A DNA stretch of 64,000 nucleotides, from NCBI RefSeq assembly GCF_002160755.1, contig NZ_NFLE01000012.1:1-64000 (forward strand), in the 5' to 3' direction. Below, in pieces: positions 16,584-24,134 of this stretch. Position 1 is the stretch's first letter. Each line of letters begins with the position of its first letter. The DNA is from Lachnoclostridium sp. An14. GTDB taxonomy: Bacteria; Bacillota; Clostridia; Lachnospirales; Lachnospiraceae. The notes beneath the pieces were generated by a model, which saw only the letters and a list, made by a program, of their open reading frames with translations, ran no database searches and was not told the DNA's origin. The translations under genes and the position numbers were made by a program.

Positions 16584-18532
16584 ATAAGAAGAAACTCATT
16601 GCAGGCCTGATCGCTGCGCCGTTTGCCATCCTTGCGATTCTCTACGCAGGCGGCTTTCTGGGGCAGATATTGGGCAACTACGCGGCATGGAAACAGGGCG
16701 GCGGCATCCCCGGAGACGGCACATCTCCGGCGGCAGCGTCGCCCGATTTTATTACCTGCCTGACCTCTGTGCTCCATCCCCCCTATGGGGTGTACGGGGT
16801 GCTGATCTGCATTGGCCTGCTGGCGGTCCTGCTGCTCATGGTCATGCGGATGGGCTACAGTGATACCGGCGAGTATGACACAGACCGGAACTTTGTCTAT
16901 TCGGCCAAGGGCACCTACGGCACCTCCGGCTGGATGGGCCGCAAGGAAATGAAGGGTGTGCTGGATCTGGTGCCGGATCTGCGCAAGCATAAGGGCATTG
17001 TGCTGGGGATGCTGGACGGGAAAGCCGTCTGTATTCCCGAGAATCCCCGCATCAACGGCAACCTGGCCGTGTACGGCTCCAGCGGAAGCATGAAGACCCG
17101 GTCGTTCTGTATGAACCGCATCCTTCAGGCGGTGATCCGTGGGGAATCGCTGATCATTTCAGATCCGAAAAGTGAACTCTATGAAAAATCCAGCGAGTAC
17201 CTGCGGGAGCAGGGCTATTGTGTCAAAGTTTTCAATCTGGTACTGCCGGAAAACTCAGACAGCTGGAACTGCCTTTCCGAAGTGGAAGGGCAGGAACTGA
17301 TGGCGCAGCTTTTTGTGGATGTCATTATCAAGAACACCAACAGCACCGGCAAGGGCGACCACTTCTGGGATTCCTGTGAGATGAACCTGCTGAAAGCCCT
17401 CGTCCTCTATGTGGACCAGAGCTATGCCAAAGAAAATCGGAATATCGGTGAGGTGTACCGGCTGCTGACGCTGAACGGGGAATCCGACTTGGATAGCCTG
17501 TTTGATGTTCTGCCACCCACCCATCCGGCCAAAGCGCCCTACAGCCTGTTCAAGCAGGCCAGCGACACGGTGCGCAGCGGCGTCATCATCGGCCTTGGCT
17601 CCCGGCTGCAGGTGTTCCAGTCGGAGCTTATCAAGAAGATCACCACCCGGGATGAGATCGACCTGGAACTGCCCGGTCAGGAGCGGTGCGTCTACTTCCT
17701 CGTTACCAGCGACCAGGACAGCACCTTTGATTTTCTGGCAAGCCTGTTCCTGTCCTTTTGCTTTATTAAGCTGGTGCGGTATGCAGACAAGAACTGCGAG
17801 GGCGGCAAGCTGCCGGTTCCCGTCCATATCCTGGGGGAAGAGCTCACTGCCTGCGGAACCATTCCGGACCTCTCCCGCCGTCTCAGTGTGATTCGATCCA
17901 GAAACATATCCATGAGCTGCGTCTTCCAAAATCTTGCGGGTCTCCAAAACAGATACCCGCTCAATCTCTGGCAGGAAATTTTGGGAAATTGCGACGCGCA
18001 GCTGTTTTTAGGCTGCACAGACAGCCTGACGGCGGAATTCATTTCCGAGCGCACCGGTCTGGCTTCTGTGTCAGTGTCCAGTAAATCCAAGCAGCTGGGC
18101 ACCTGGCGCATTTCCAATTATACGCCGGAATACCGGGAGACCTCCGGCGTCGGCAAGCGGCCTGTCCTCACCCCGGATGAAGTGCTTCGTCTCCCGATTA
18201 CACAGGCGCTGGTCATTATCCGCGGCCAAAAGGCCCTGAAGGTAGAGAAGATGGACTACTCCAAGCATCCGGAATCCTCCAAGCTCCGCGACTGCAAAGC
18301 ATCCGCGCACATTCCTGAATGGCGCGAGTTGGAGGAACAAGCGCAGCCGAAACCTGCCGCCGCGCCGCCCCCGGCCCCCAAGCCGAAGGAAAGCGCCCCC
18401 AAGAAGCCGGCGGCAAAGAGAAAACCGAAATCTTCCGGTACGCCGACTGCCCCGAAATCGCCCCCGTCACCGCCTGCTTCCGAGGCCCCGGACGGGATCA
18501 TCACTACAGACAAGGACTCGATCCTTTCTTAA
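16580..18532 (+). CDS. virD4: VirD4/TraG-type coupling protein
   Basis: Coupling ATPase that brings the relaxase-DNA complex to the channel (about 650 aa). Reading from an ATA at 16580 (eight bases after GGGGAGG and overlapping the previous stop) adds MDKKKLIAGLIAAPFAILAILYAGG, the first membrane helix; a TTG at 16670 would remove it. A second helix is near residues 71-91. Walker A is GSSGSMKTRS near 164. Walker B reads HILGEELTACGTIPDL near 415, with Gly where Asp is usual. IRSRNISMSCVFQNLAGL and GNCDAQLFLGC are family hallmarks. The tail is a Pro/Lys/Ala-rich stretch. Confidence 0.9.
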   Translation: MDKKKLIAGLIAAPFAILAILYAGGFLGQILGNYAAWKQGGGIPGDGTSPAAASPDFITCLTSVLHPPYGVYGVLICIGLLAVLLLMVMRMGYSDTGEYDTDRNFVYSAKGTYGTSGWMGRKEMKGVLDLVPDLRKHKGIVLGMLDGKAVCIPENPRINGNLAVYGSSGSMKTRSFCMNRILQAVIRGESLIISDPKSELYEKSSEYLREQGYCVKVFNLVLPENSDSWNCLSEVEGQELMAQLFVDVIIKNTNSTGKGDHFWDSCEMNLLKALVLYVDQSYAKENRNIGEVYRLLTLNGESDLDSLFDVLPPTHPAKAPYSLFKQASDTVRSGVIIGLGSRLQVFQSELIKKITTRDEIDLELPGQERCVYFLVTSDQDSTFDFLASLFLSFCFIKLVRYADKNCEGGKLPVPVHILGEELTACGTIPDLSRRLSVIRSRNISMSCVFQNLAGLQNRYPLNLWQEILGNCDAQLFLGCTDSLTAEFISERTGLASVSVSSKSKQLGTWRISNYTPEYRETSGVGKRPVLTPDEVLRLPITQALVIIRGQKALKVEKMDYSKHPESSKLRDCKASAHIPEWRELEEQAQPKPAAAPPPAPKPKESAPKKPAAKRKPKSSGTPTAPKSPPSPPASEAPDGIITTDKDSILS

Positions 18533-18559
18533 ATTCACAACATAAGGAGGTTTTTACTT

Positions 18560-20116
18560 ATGGCAACCAAGAAAAAAGAATTGCTTGAGCAGGAAAATAC
18601 CGCACCTGAGACCACGGTTACCGTGGAGAACGCTCCGCCCCCTGATGAAGCGCAGGCTGATATGGCGGCACCCGCTGATGGCAGCGATTTGAATGAGCTG
18701 CTGGCTTCTATGGATCAGCCGGATGAAGAGGCAGCCACCATTGAGGATGACGGCAGCCTCCCGGAACTCACCGAAAGCGAGATGTTTGGTGAGATGGACA
18801 CCGATGCTACGGTGGCAGACGCCCTTCCCGGCGATGATGACGCCGCTCTGACAGAGGGCTCTGACAGTGATGATGGCGAAGGTGCCTCTGCTGTTCCCGC
18901 TGATGATGGTGCAGCCGATGTCCCCAGTGAGCCTGTTTCTGGAGCGGCTGAGGAACCGGAACCGCCCAAGCCCAAGCGGGCCACCCGCAGGAAAAAGACC
19001 GCACCGGCTGAGAGTACGGAGCCGGCGGAAGGAGTTCCCGCAGAAGCAGAGCCTCCTGCGCCGATGGCTCCCGCTGAGGAAGATGTGCCGTCTGATGATA
19101 GTGAAGCGGCTGCGGCAGAAGCTCCTGCCTCTCTGGCCGAACCGCTGGCAGAGGCAGCCCCCGCTCCTGCTTCTACTCCCAGACGCACCGCCGCTCCCCG
19201 CCGCAGTGAGCCTTCAATCCTGACCATCCGCAGCCGGGAAGATGTGGAGACGCAGGAAGACCGTGAGGACATCATCTGGCATGAGATCCACAACGCCTAC
19301 CGCACCCGCCGCATCCTCACCGGCAAGCTGGGCGGCATTGAGCAGCTGGACAACCGCAAGACGGTGGCTGTGGTGGACTACAAGGGATTCCGCATCATCA
19401 TCCCCCTGAAAGAAATGATGATCAATCTGGGCCGCAGCCCCTCCGGCCAGGAATACACTGATCTGATGCTACGCCAGAACAAGATCCTGGGGAATATGCT
19501 GGGCGCCGACATTGACTTTGTGGTGCGGGGCATTGACTCCAAGACCCGCAGCGTGGTAGCCAGCCGCCGGGAGGCCATGATGCGCAAGCGCCAGACCTTC
19601 TATTTCGACCTTGACCCCGATGGGATGTACCGCGTCTACGAGGGCCGGATTGTCCAGGCGAGGGTCATCGCTGTGGCGGAAAAGGTTGTCCGTGTGGAGG
19701 TGTTTGGGGTGGAGTGCTCGATTTTGGCCCGCGACCTTGCCTGGGACTGGATCGGCGACGCTCATGAGCGGTTTGCTGTGGGCGATGAAGTGCTGGTCCG
19801 CATCCTCAGTGTGCGGCGCAACAGTTTGGAAGACCTGGGCATCCGGGCCGACATCAAGAGCACTTCGGAAAACACTGACCGGGACAACCTGCAGAAGTGC
19901 CGCATCCAGGGTAAGTATGCAGGAAAGGTCACCGATGTTCATAAAGGTGTGGTCTATGTCCGGCTCGCCAATGGCGTCAATGCGGTAGCCCACTCCTGCT
20001 ACGACTACCGGATGCCCGGAAAGAAGGATGATGTGTCCTTTGCTGTCACCCGCCTGGATATGGAGCGGGGCGTGGCCGTGGGCATCATCACGCGGATCAT
20101 CCGGCAGAACCTGTAA
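18560..20116 (+). CDS. S1-domain protein with long acidic N-terminus
   Basis: A 518-residue protein. Residues 1-215 are low-complexity, rich in Glu, Asp, Ala and Pro, with a short basic island (PKPKRATRRKKTAP). From about 230 there is a conserved core (IIWHEIHNAYRTRRILTGKLGGIEQLDNRKTVAVVDYKGFRIIIPLKEMMI). Two S1-like OB folds follow, near 350-420 (YEGRIVQARVIAVAEKVVRVEVFGVECSI) and 450-515 (KYAGKVTDVHKGVVYVRLANGVNAVAH). It probably binds RNA or single-stranded DNA. Last gene of the conjugation operon, before a terminator. AAGGAGG precedes the ATG. Its role in transfer is unknown. Confidence 0.8.
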   Translation: MATKKKELLEQENTAPETTVTVENAPPPDEAQADMAAPADGSDLNELLASMDQPDEEAATIEDDGSLPELTESEMFGEMDTDATVADALPGDDDAALTEGSDSDDGEGASAVPADDGAADVPSEPVSGAAEEPEPPKPKRATRRKKTAPAESTEPAEGVPAEAEPPAPMAPAEEDVPSDDSEAAAAEAPASLAEPLAEAAPAPASTPRRTAAPRRSEPSILTIRSREDVETQEDREDIIWHEIHNAYRTRRILTGKLGGIEQLDNRKTVAVVDYKGFRIIIPLKEMMINLGRSPSGQEYTDLMLRQNKILGNMLGADIDFVVRGIDSKTRSVVASRREAMMRKRQTFYFDLDPDGMYRVYEGRIVQARVIAVAEKVVRVEVFGVECSILARDLAWDWIGDAHERFAVGDEVLVRILSVRRNSLEDLGIRADIKSTSENTDRDNLQKCRIQGKYAGKVTDVHKGVVYVRLANGVNAVAHSCYDYRMPGKKDDVSFAVTRLDMERGVAVGIITRIIRQNL

Positions 20117-20127
20117 AAGCAAAAGTG

Positions 20128-20168
20128 CCTGGGGAGTAGTGACGAACTGCTCTCCAGGTTTCTTTTTT
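20128..20168 (+). terminator. Terminator of the conjugation operon
   Basis: CCTGGGGAG (20128-20136) pairs with CTCTCCAGG (20150-20158), followed by TTTCTTTTTTG. It separates the GC-rich conjugation operon from the AT-rich defence cargo. Confidence 0.75.
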
Positions 20169-20254
20169 GTCATTATCAGATCCACCACTGTATATCTTTA
20201 TCACATAGGCTTCCTTTCAAATCCCTATTTCAAAGAATTTATTTTGTGTTTGCG

Positions 20255-20283
20255 TTGATTTTTCACAAAATCCGAGTTATAAT
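20255..20283 (+). promoter_or_regulatory. Sigma-A-type promoter of rloAB
   Basis: TTGATT (20255-20260) and TATAAT (20278-20283) are 17 bp apart, 31 bases before the rloA start. The cargo pair thus has its own constitutive-looking promoter. Confidence 0.75.
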
Positions 20284-20313
20284 ATATAAAAATAAAGGTT
20301 TAGGAGGTCGCTT

Positions 20314-21510
20314 ATGCTGATTCAATTTAGTGTAGAGAATTTTCTATCTATCAAAGATAAAGTTGTATTATCCCTGCTGGCCAGCAAGGATAATGAGCAT
20401 CCAGAGCATCTTATCATGGATGGAAATAAAAGCTATTTGAAGTCTGCTGTCATTTACGGAGCCAATGCTTCGGGGAAGTCTAATGTCCTAAACGCGTTCT
20501 GGTTCATGGTAAACTATGTGCTGACCTCACATAACCAGCAGCTTCATAAGACCATTGACCGTTCGCCTTTCAAGTTTGATCCGGAAACGCCAACGCGCCC
20601 CAGCAGCTTTGAGGTCATCTTTACCACTGAAGGTATCCGATATGCGTATGGTTTTTCTGCGACAGATAAGGCTGTTACAGAAGAATACCTATATTACTAT
20701 CCCAACGGCAGACAGGCGCTTATTTTTGAGAGAAAAAATACCAAAGATTTTCGTTTTACGGTGGATATAGATGAACAAAACACGCTCAAGGAGCGCACTT
20801 CTGCGAACAAACTCTACTTGTCAGTTGCATCAAACTGGAGTTACTCTAAAGTGATTCCGGTTTTGGAGTGGTTCGCTTCTTGTCAGATTATCACGAAGAA
20901 TTCCGTGGCAGACGCTTATGGGCTTGAGGCACAGCAGCTGAAAGATGATGATTACCGGCGCGTGATCGCATCTATGCTGCGTGTTGCCGATTTGGGAATA
21001 CAAGCTTTGCAAATGCGCGATGCAGAGCCTGCTCCATCGCAGCACAGTGACAGTTTTACAAATATTGAGGCCATTCACACGGTACAGGATACCAATGGAA
21101 ATGCGTTATCCTATGCGTTAAATATGGCAGAGGAATCTGACGGCACCAACAGTTATTTCAAACTGATCGGCGTTGTGAAAAAGGCTTTAGACCAGGGAAC
21201 GCTTCTTGTGGCTGATGAGATGGACGCACATCTGCATCCTCTATTGACCAGGCATCTGGTATCCTTGTTTGACAGCACAGAATTCAATCCAAAGGGTGCT
21301 CAGTTGATCTTCACATCTCACAGCACCAATCTTCTTGATTTGGATTTGTTGAGAAGAGATCAAATTTGGTTCACAGAAAAAGACGAGCAGACAGCAGCCA
21401 CCGATCTGTTCTCCCTTTACGATTTTTCTGTTCGCAAAGACACTAAAGTAGAAAAGGGTTATTTGATCGGCCGTTTTGGTGCGATTCCCTTTATCAAGGG
21501 AGGGCTGTAA
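20314..21510 (+). CDS. rloA: RloA/AbiLi-like AAA ATPase, defence component
   Basis: ABC/OLD-like ATPase (398 aa) of a two-gene phage-defence pair. Walker A is IYGANASGKSNVLNAF near residues 48-63, right after the typical MLIQFSVENFLSIKD start. The Walker B region LLVADEMDAHLHPLL is near 297-312, and the H-loop FTSHSTNLLDLD near 330. The middle insertion is helical and variable. In the RloAB/AbiL family the ATPase senses infection and controls a TOPRIM-type partner, leading to abortive infection. AGGAGG precedes the ATG, and rloB follows one base after its stop. AT-rich compared with the flanking operons, indicating separate acquisition. Confidence 0.88.
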   Translation: MLIQFSVENFLSIKDKVVLSLLASKDNEHPEHLIMDGNKSYLKSAVIYGANASGKSNVLNAFWFMVNYVLTSHNQQLHKTIDRSPFKFDPETPTRPSSFEVIFTTEGIRYAYGFSATDKAVTEEYLYYYPNGRQALIFERKNTKDFRFTVDIDEQNTLKERTSANKLYLSVASNWSYSKVIPVLEWFASCQIITKNSVADAYGLEAQQLKDDDYRRVIASMLRVADLGIQALQMRDAEPAPSQHSDSFTNIEAIHTVQDTNGNALSYALNMAEESDGTNSYFKLIGVVKKALDQGTLLVADEMDAHLHPLLTRHLVSLFDSTEFNPKGAQLIFTSHSTNLLDLDLLRRDQIWFTEKDEQTAATDLFSLYDFSVRKDTKVEKGYLIGRFGAIPFIKGGL

Positions 21511-21511
21511 A

Positions 21512-22159
21512 ATGGCACGCGGACAAATTGAAAAGCGTGGGCAGCGGCGCAGAAAACTAAAACCTGTCATTCTGATTGTGACGGAGGGTTCTCAAACTGA
21601 ACCGAAATATTTTGAACATTATCGCAGCCGCCAGACCAATATTGACATTCGTGTGGTCGGCAGCCGCACCAAAGGAGGTGAAACCGATTACCTTGGCCTA
21701 ATTCGGAAAGCCGTGGAATATCAAAGTAAAAATCAGATTTCTGCATCAAATGGGGATGCGGTGTGGGTCGTTGCTGACGGTGATGTAAACTATAATAATC
21801 CTGATCCTATCGCCGCCAAAGACACCTTGCTCTCCAGAGCAAGGAAACTGGCAGATGCAAAGGGAATTCACATTGCAATTTCGAATCCCTGCTTTGAGTT
21901 TTGGTATTTGCTGCATTTTCAGTACACAACAAAATTTTTCAAAGATTACCCTGCAGTGAAGACAGCCTTGACCGCCTACCTCTCGGATTATGAAAAAGCC
22001 GGCGATGTGTATGCGCAGTTATCTGAACATACAACTGATGCGATCCAGAACGCCAAGCGTGTAGAACAATACCATATTCAAAATGACTGCAATAAACCGT
22101 TTGGGATCGCCGTTAATCCATTCACCGACATCTATCAACTGGTTGAATCATTGCTGTAA
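21512..22159 (+). CDS. rloB: RloB/AbiLii-like TOPRIM-type effector
   Basis: A 215-residue RloB-family protein. A basic N-terminus (MARGQIEKRGQRRRKLKP) precedes VILIVTEGSQTEPKYFEHY, whose Glu (near residue 25) fits the first TOPRIM acid. AVWVVADGDVN near 82-92 supplies the DxD motif. AISNPCFEFWYLLHF near 128-142 is the family signature. The arrangement matches TOPRIM nucleases regulated by an ABC ATPase, as in OLD, PARIS and AbiL systems. The ATG at 21512 has GGGAGG upstream and follows rloA directly. The likely outcome is toxicity after phage sensing; the trigger is not visible in the sequence. Confidence 0.88.
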   Translation: MARGQIEKRGQRRRKLKPVILIVTEGSQTEPKYFEHYRSRQTNIDIRVVGSRTKGGETDYLGLIRKAVEYQSKNQISASNGDAVWVVADGDVNYNNPDPIAAKDTLLSRARKLADAKGIHIAISNPCFEFWYLLHFQYTTKFFKDYPAVKTALTAYLSDYEKAGDVYAQLSEHTTDAIQNAKRVEQYHIQNDCNKPFGIAVNPFTDIYQLVESLL

Positions 22160-22220
22160 TTGTGCGTAGGCTTTCTCGTGAGCATCATGCAGACCGTATA
22201 GAACTCGCCTCCGTTGCTTC

Positions 22221-22275
22221 GACAAGCACACATTATCTTCAGTTAAGATGATGTGTGCTTGTCGTTCTTGTTTTT
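22221..22275 (+). terminator. Terminator after rloAB
   Basis: GACAAGCACACAT-ATCTT pairs with AAGAT-ATGTGTGCTTGTC, an 18-bp stem with one mismatch, followed by GTTCTTGTTTTT. Confidence 0.8.
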
Positions 22276-22291
22276 AACAACAACACATTGA

Positions 22292-22360
22292 ATTGGCACA
22301 GGATTGCCCATACATTGGCGCAGTCCTGCCCTTTCGCCGTAAATCCAAATCTGCTATACT
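22292..22360 (+). promoter_or_regulatory. Promoter of the Tad-like pilus operon
   Basis: ATTGGCAC (22292-22299) and ATTGGCGC (22314-22321) are 22 bp apart, then TCCTGCCCTT, GCCGTAAATCC and the -10 box TATACT (22355-22360). All distances equal those of the conjugation promoter at 7054-7122. A common activator is likely. Confidence 0.7.
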
Positions 22361-22384
22361 TGGTACAGTCAAAAATTTGTAATG

Positions 22385-22413
22385 CAGCCGTTCCGGTCGG
22401 GACGGCTGTTTTT
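22385..22413 (+). terminator. Leader terminator before the pilus operon
   Basis: CAGCCGT (22385-22391) pairs with ACGGCTG (22402-22408), followed by TTTTTC. It lies only about 25 bases after the -10 box, so the terminated leader would be under 60 nt, mirroring the conjugation operon. Confidence 0.72.
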
Positions 22414-22428
22414 CATTTGTAAGTAAAG

Positions 22429-22896
22429 GTGGTGGTTCACATTCATACTTTCCTGCAAAAAGTCCGCAGGACATTGAAGAGCGAACGGGGCGAGGCCAAC
22501 TATTTCTCCACGGTGGTGTTCATCTTCATCGCCGTTATCCTGCTGGCCTTTATCATCGACCTGTTCGGCATCATCTCCACAAAACAGGAGTTAGACCATG
22601 CGGCAGATCAGATGGTCAAGCAGATCCAGCTGTCCGGCGGCATCAACAGCGAGACCGACTCGCTCTTTGACTTCCTGTGTTCGGAGATCGAGGGCGCGGA
22701 GAATATCACATACTCCATCGACGCCACATACAAGACGCCTACGCCGTCCGGGATGTCCCGGGCCATCCAGCTGGGGACGCCCTTCTATATCACCATTGAG
22801 GGCGAAGCCAAACTGGGCGGCTTCTGGAACCTGGATCTGGTCAACATCACGGTGGTGGCCCGCGGTTCCGGCGTCAGCGAGCACTACTGGAAGTGA
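22429..22896 (+). CDS. TadE/DUF4320-like pseudopilin
   Basis: First gene of the pilus operon (155 aa). A basic N-terminus ends in SERGEANYFSTVVFIFIAVILLAFIID: a prepilin-type Arg-Gly-Glu followed by one long hydrophobic helix (about residues 18-45). The rest is an extracytoplasmic beta-rich domain (ENITYSIDATYKTP, TPFYITIEGEAKLGGFWNLDLVNITVVARGSG). This matches the TadE-like minor pilins (DUF4320) of Firmicutes. Start choice is uncertain: GTG at 22429 overlaps an AGGTGG site, while an ATT nearby would fit the spacing better. Probably processed by the peptidase at 25807. Confidence 0.72.
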   Translation: MVVHIHTFLQKVRRTLKSERGEANYFSTVVFIFIAVILLAFIIDLFGIISTKQELDHAADQMVKQIQLSGGINSETDSLFDFLCSEIEGAENITYSIDATYKTPTPSGMSRAIQLGTPFYITIEGEAKLGGFWNLDLVNITVVARGSGVSEHYWK

Positions 22897-22904
22897 GGTG
22901 GCCT

Positions 22905-23405
22905 ATGAAGCGTTTCCTTTCACGGCTGCGCCGGCCGCTTCGCAACGAGCGGGGCGAGATCACTTTCTTTGCCTGTTTCTTCGTGGTCGGGGTCGTCATG
23001 CTCATCTCTTTCCTGCTTCTATACGCCTCGGTGCGGATCACCTGCATCAACATCCGCAACGGCGCCAAGATGGAGCTGAACAACCTGAGCGCCACCATTT
23101 ATGCGGACACCTACCGCTCCCAGCGGGAAACCAACTTCGAGGAATACCTGCGCACCCTCTATTCCAGCAATGACTATACGGAAATGCTGGAGGCCACTGT
23201 CGCCGGTGGTCTGGCTGAGAAGATCCCGCTCTCCACAGAGGACTATGAGGTATCCAACATCAGCCTGGAGTTCAATGTGGTGGGCGACCGGGTGGAGTAC
23301 ATCTTCTATTGTGATGTGGAGTTCTATGTACGCATGTTCGGACACAATTACCCTACCATCACCCAGCGGGTGGAGCTGACTGGCTACCACAACACCAAAT
23401 TTTAG
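22905..23405 (+). CDS. TadF-like pseudopilin
   Basis: A 166-residue minor pilin candidate. Basic head MKRFLSRLRRPLRNERGEITFF, then one membrane helix (about residues 20-45, FFVVGVVMLISFLLLYASV). The extracytoplasmic part ends VEFYVRMFGHNYPTITQRVELTGYHNTKF. The NERGEITFF stretch parallels SERGEANYF in the preceding protein and NQRGDFYIS in the pilin at 33182, suggesting one peptidase cleaves all three after the Gly. GAGGTGG precedes the ATG at 22905, eight bases after the previous stop. Confidence 0.72.
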   Translation: MKRFLSRLRRPLRNERGEITFFACFFVVGVVMLISFLLLYASVRITCINIRNGAKMELNNLSATIYADTYRSQRETNFEEYLRTLYSSNDYTEMLEATVAGGLAEKIPLSTEDYEVSNISLEFNVVGDRVEYIFYCDVEFYVRMFGHNYPTITQRVELTGYHNTKF

Positions 23406-23478
23406 CGGCGCTGTTGAAATTCCAGTCAGCTCCGCAGTATAGGCTTTATATAACAGCAAAAAAGGAGTGTGCATACAC

Positions 23479-24054
23479 ATGAAGAAGTTTTTCCAATCCA
23501 AAGGCTTTATTGTTTCGGCCCTGGCTGTCCTTTGCGTCGCCATCCTGGGCGTCTGCTGGTTCGTGAGCCGGGACCGCACGGATGAATTCCGTCCGGATGA
23601 ATCTCCTCCCAGCAGTACCAGCAGCGACTGGTCGGATGGCGGTGTGCAGTCTGGCGACGGAGGCGGGGGCGCAGATGCCTATGCGCCCGGCCAGTCTTCC
23701 AGCGCCGAAGAGGAGTATCCCAAGGTGACCTCGGAATCCGAGGGCGAGGTTGAAATCGACTTTACCGATACGGAGAAGCCGGAAGAAACACCGCCCCCTG
23801 TGCCGGAAGGCAAGACGGAGATCGAAGACCCCGGCGAAGAGCATGAGGTCAATCCCGACCCGGCAGTACCGGAAGTCACCGCCCCTCCCGAAGAGGAATC
23901 CACTTCCAGCAATGAGCCGGCCCCCGGCTCCAGCAATGGCAGCGGCGCCGTTTACGACCCGGTGTTTGGCTGGGTAGTCCCCGGCGATGTGCAGCAGTCC
24001 ACCGGCGACAGCGACGGCGACCTGAACAAGCAGGTCGGCAACATGGGCGGCTGA
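23479..24054 (+). CDS. Membrane-anchored acidic low-complexity protein
   Basis: A 191-residue protein with one N-terminal membrane helix (FIVSALAVLCVAILGVCWFV, about residues 9-28). A long extracytoplasmic tail, rich in Glu, Pro, Ser, Asp and Gly, has no predicted fold. It ends in VYDPVFGWVVPGDVQQSTGD...NKQVGNMGG, the only conserved-looking part. Similar proteins (DUF6550-like) occur in equivalent pilus loci. The tail may span the wall or act as a stalk. The ATG at 23479 is chosen over an in-frame GTG at 23467, which touches the AAGGAG site. Confidence 0.65.
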   Translation: MKKFFQSKGFIVSALAVLCVAILGVCWFVSRDRTDEFRPDESPPSSTSSDWSDGGVQSGDGGGGADAYAPGQSSSAEEEYPKVTSESEGEVEIDFTDTEKPEETPPPVPEGKTEIEDPGEEHEVNPDPAVPEVTAPPEEESTSSNEPAPGSSNGSGAVYDPVFGWVVPGDVQQSTGDSDGDLNKQVGNMGG

Positions 24055-24080
24055 CCACCTACAACTGAATATGGACCTGA

Positions 24081-24117
24081 AAGGCCGTCACAGGGTTGTG
24101 GCGGCCTTCTTATTTTC
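24081..24117 (+). terminator. Internal terminator in the pilus operon
   Basis: AAGGCCGTCACA (24081-24092) pairs with TGTGGCGGCCTT (24097-24108), followed by CTTATTTTC. It stands between the pseudopilin genes and the large surface protein gene and could lower downstream expression. Confidence 0.65.
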
Positions 24118-24134
24118 AAAAAGAACGGAGCGTG

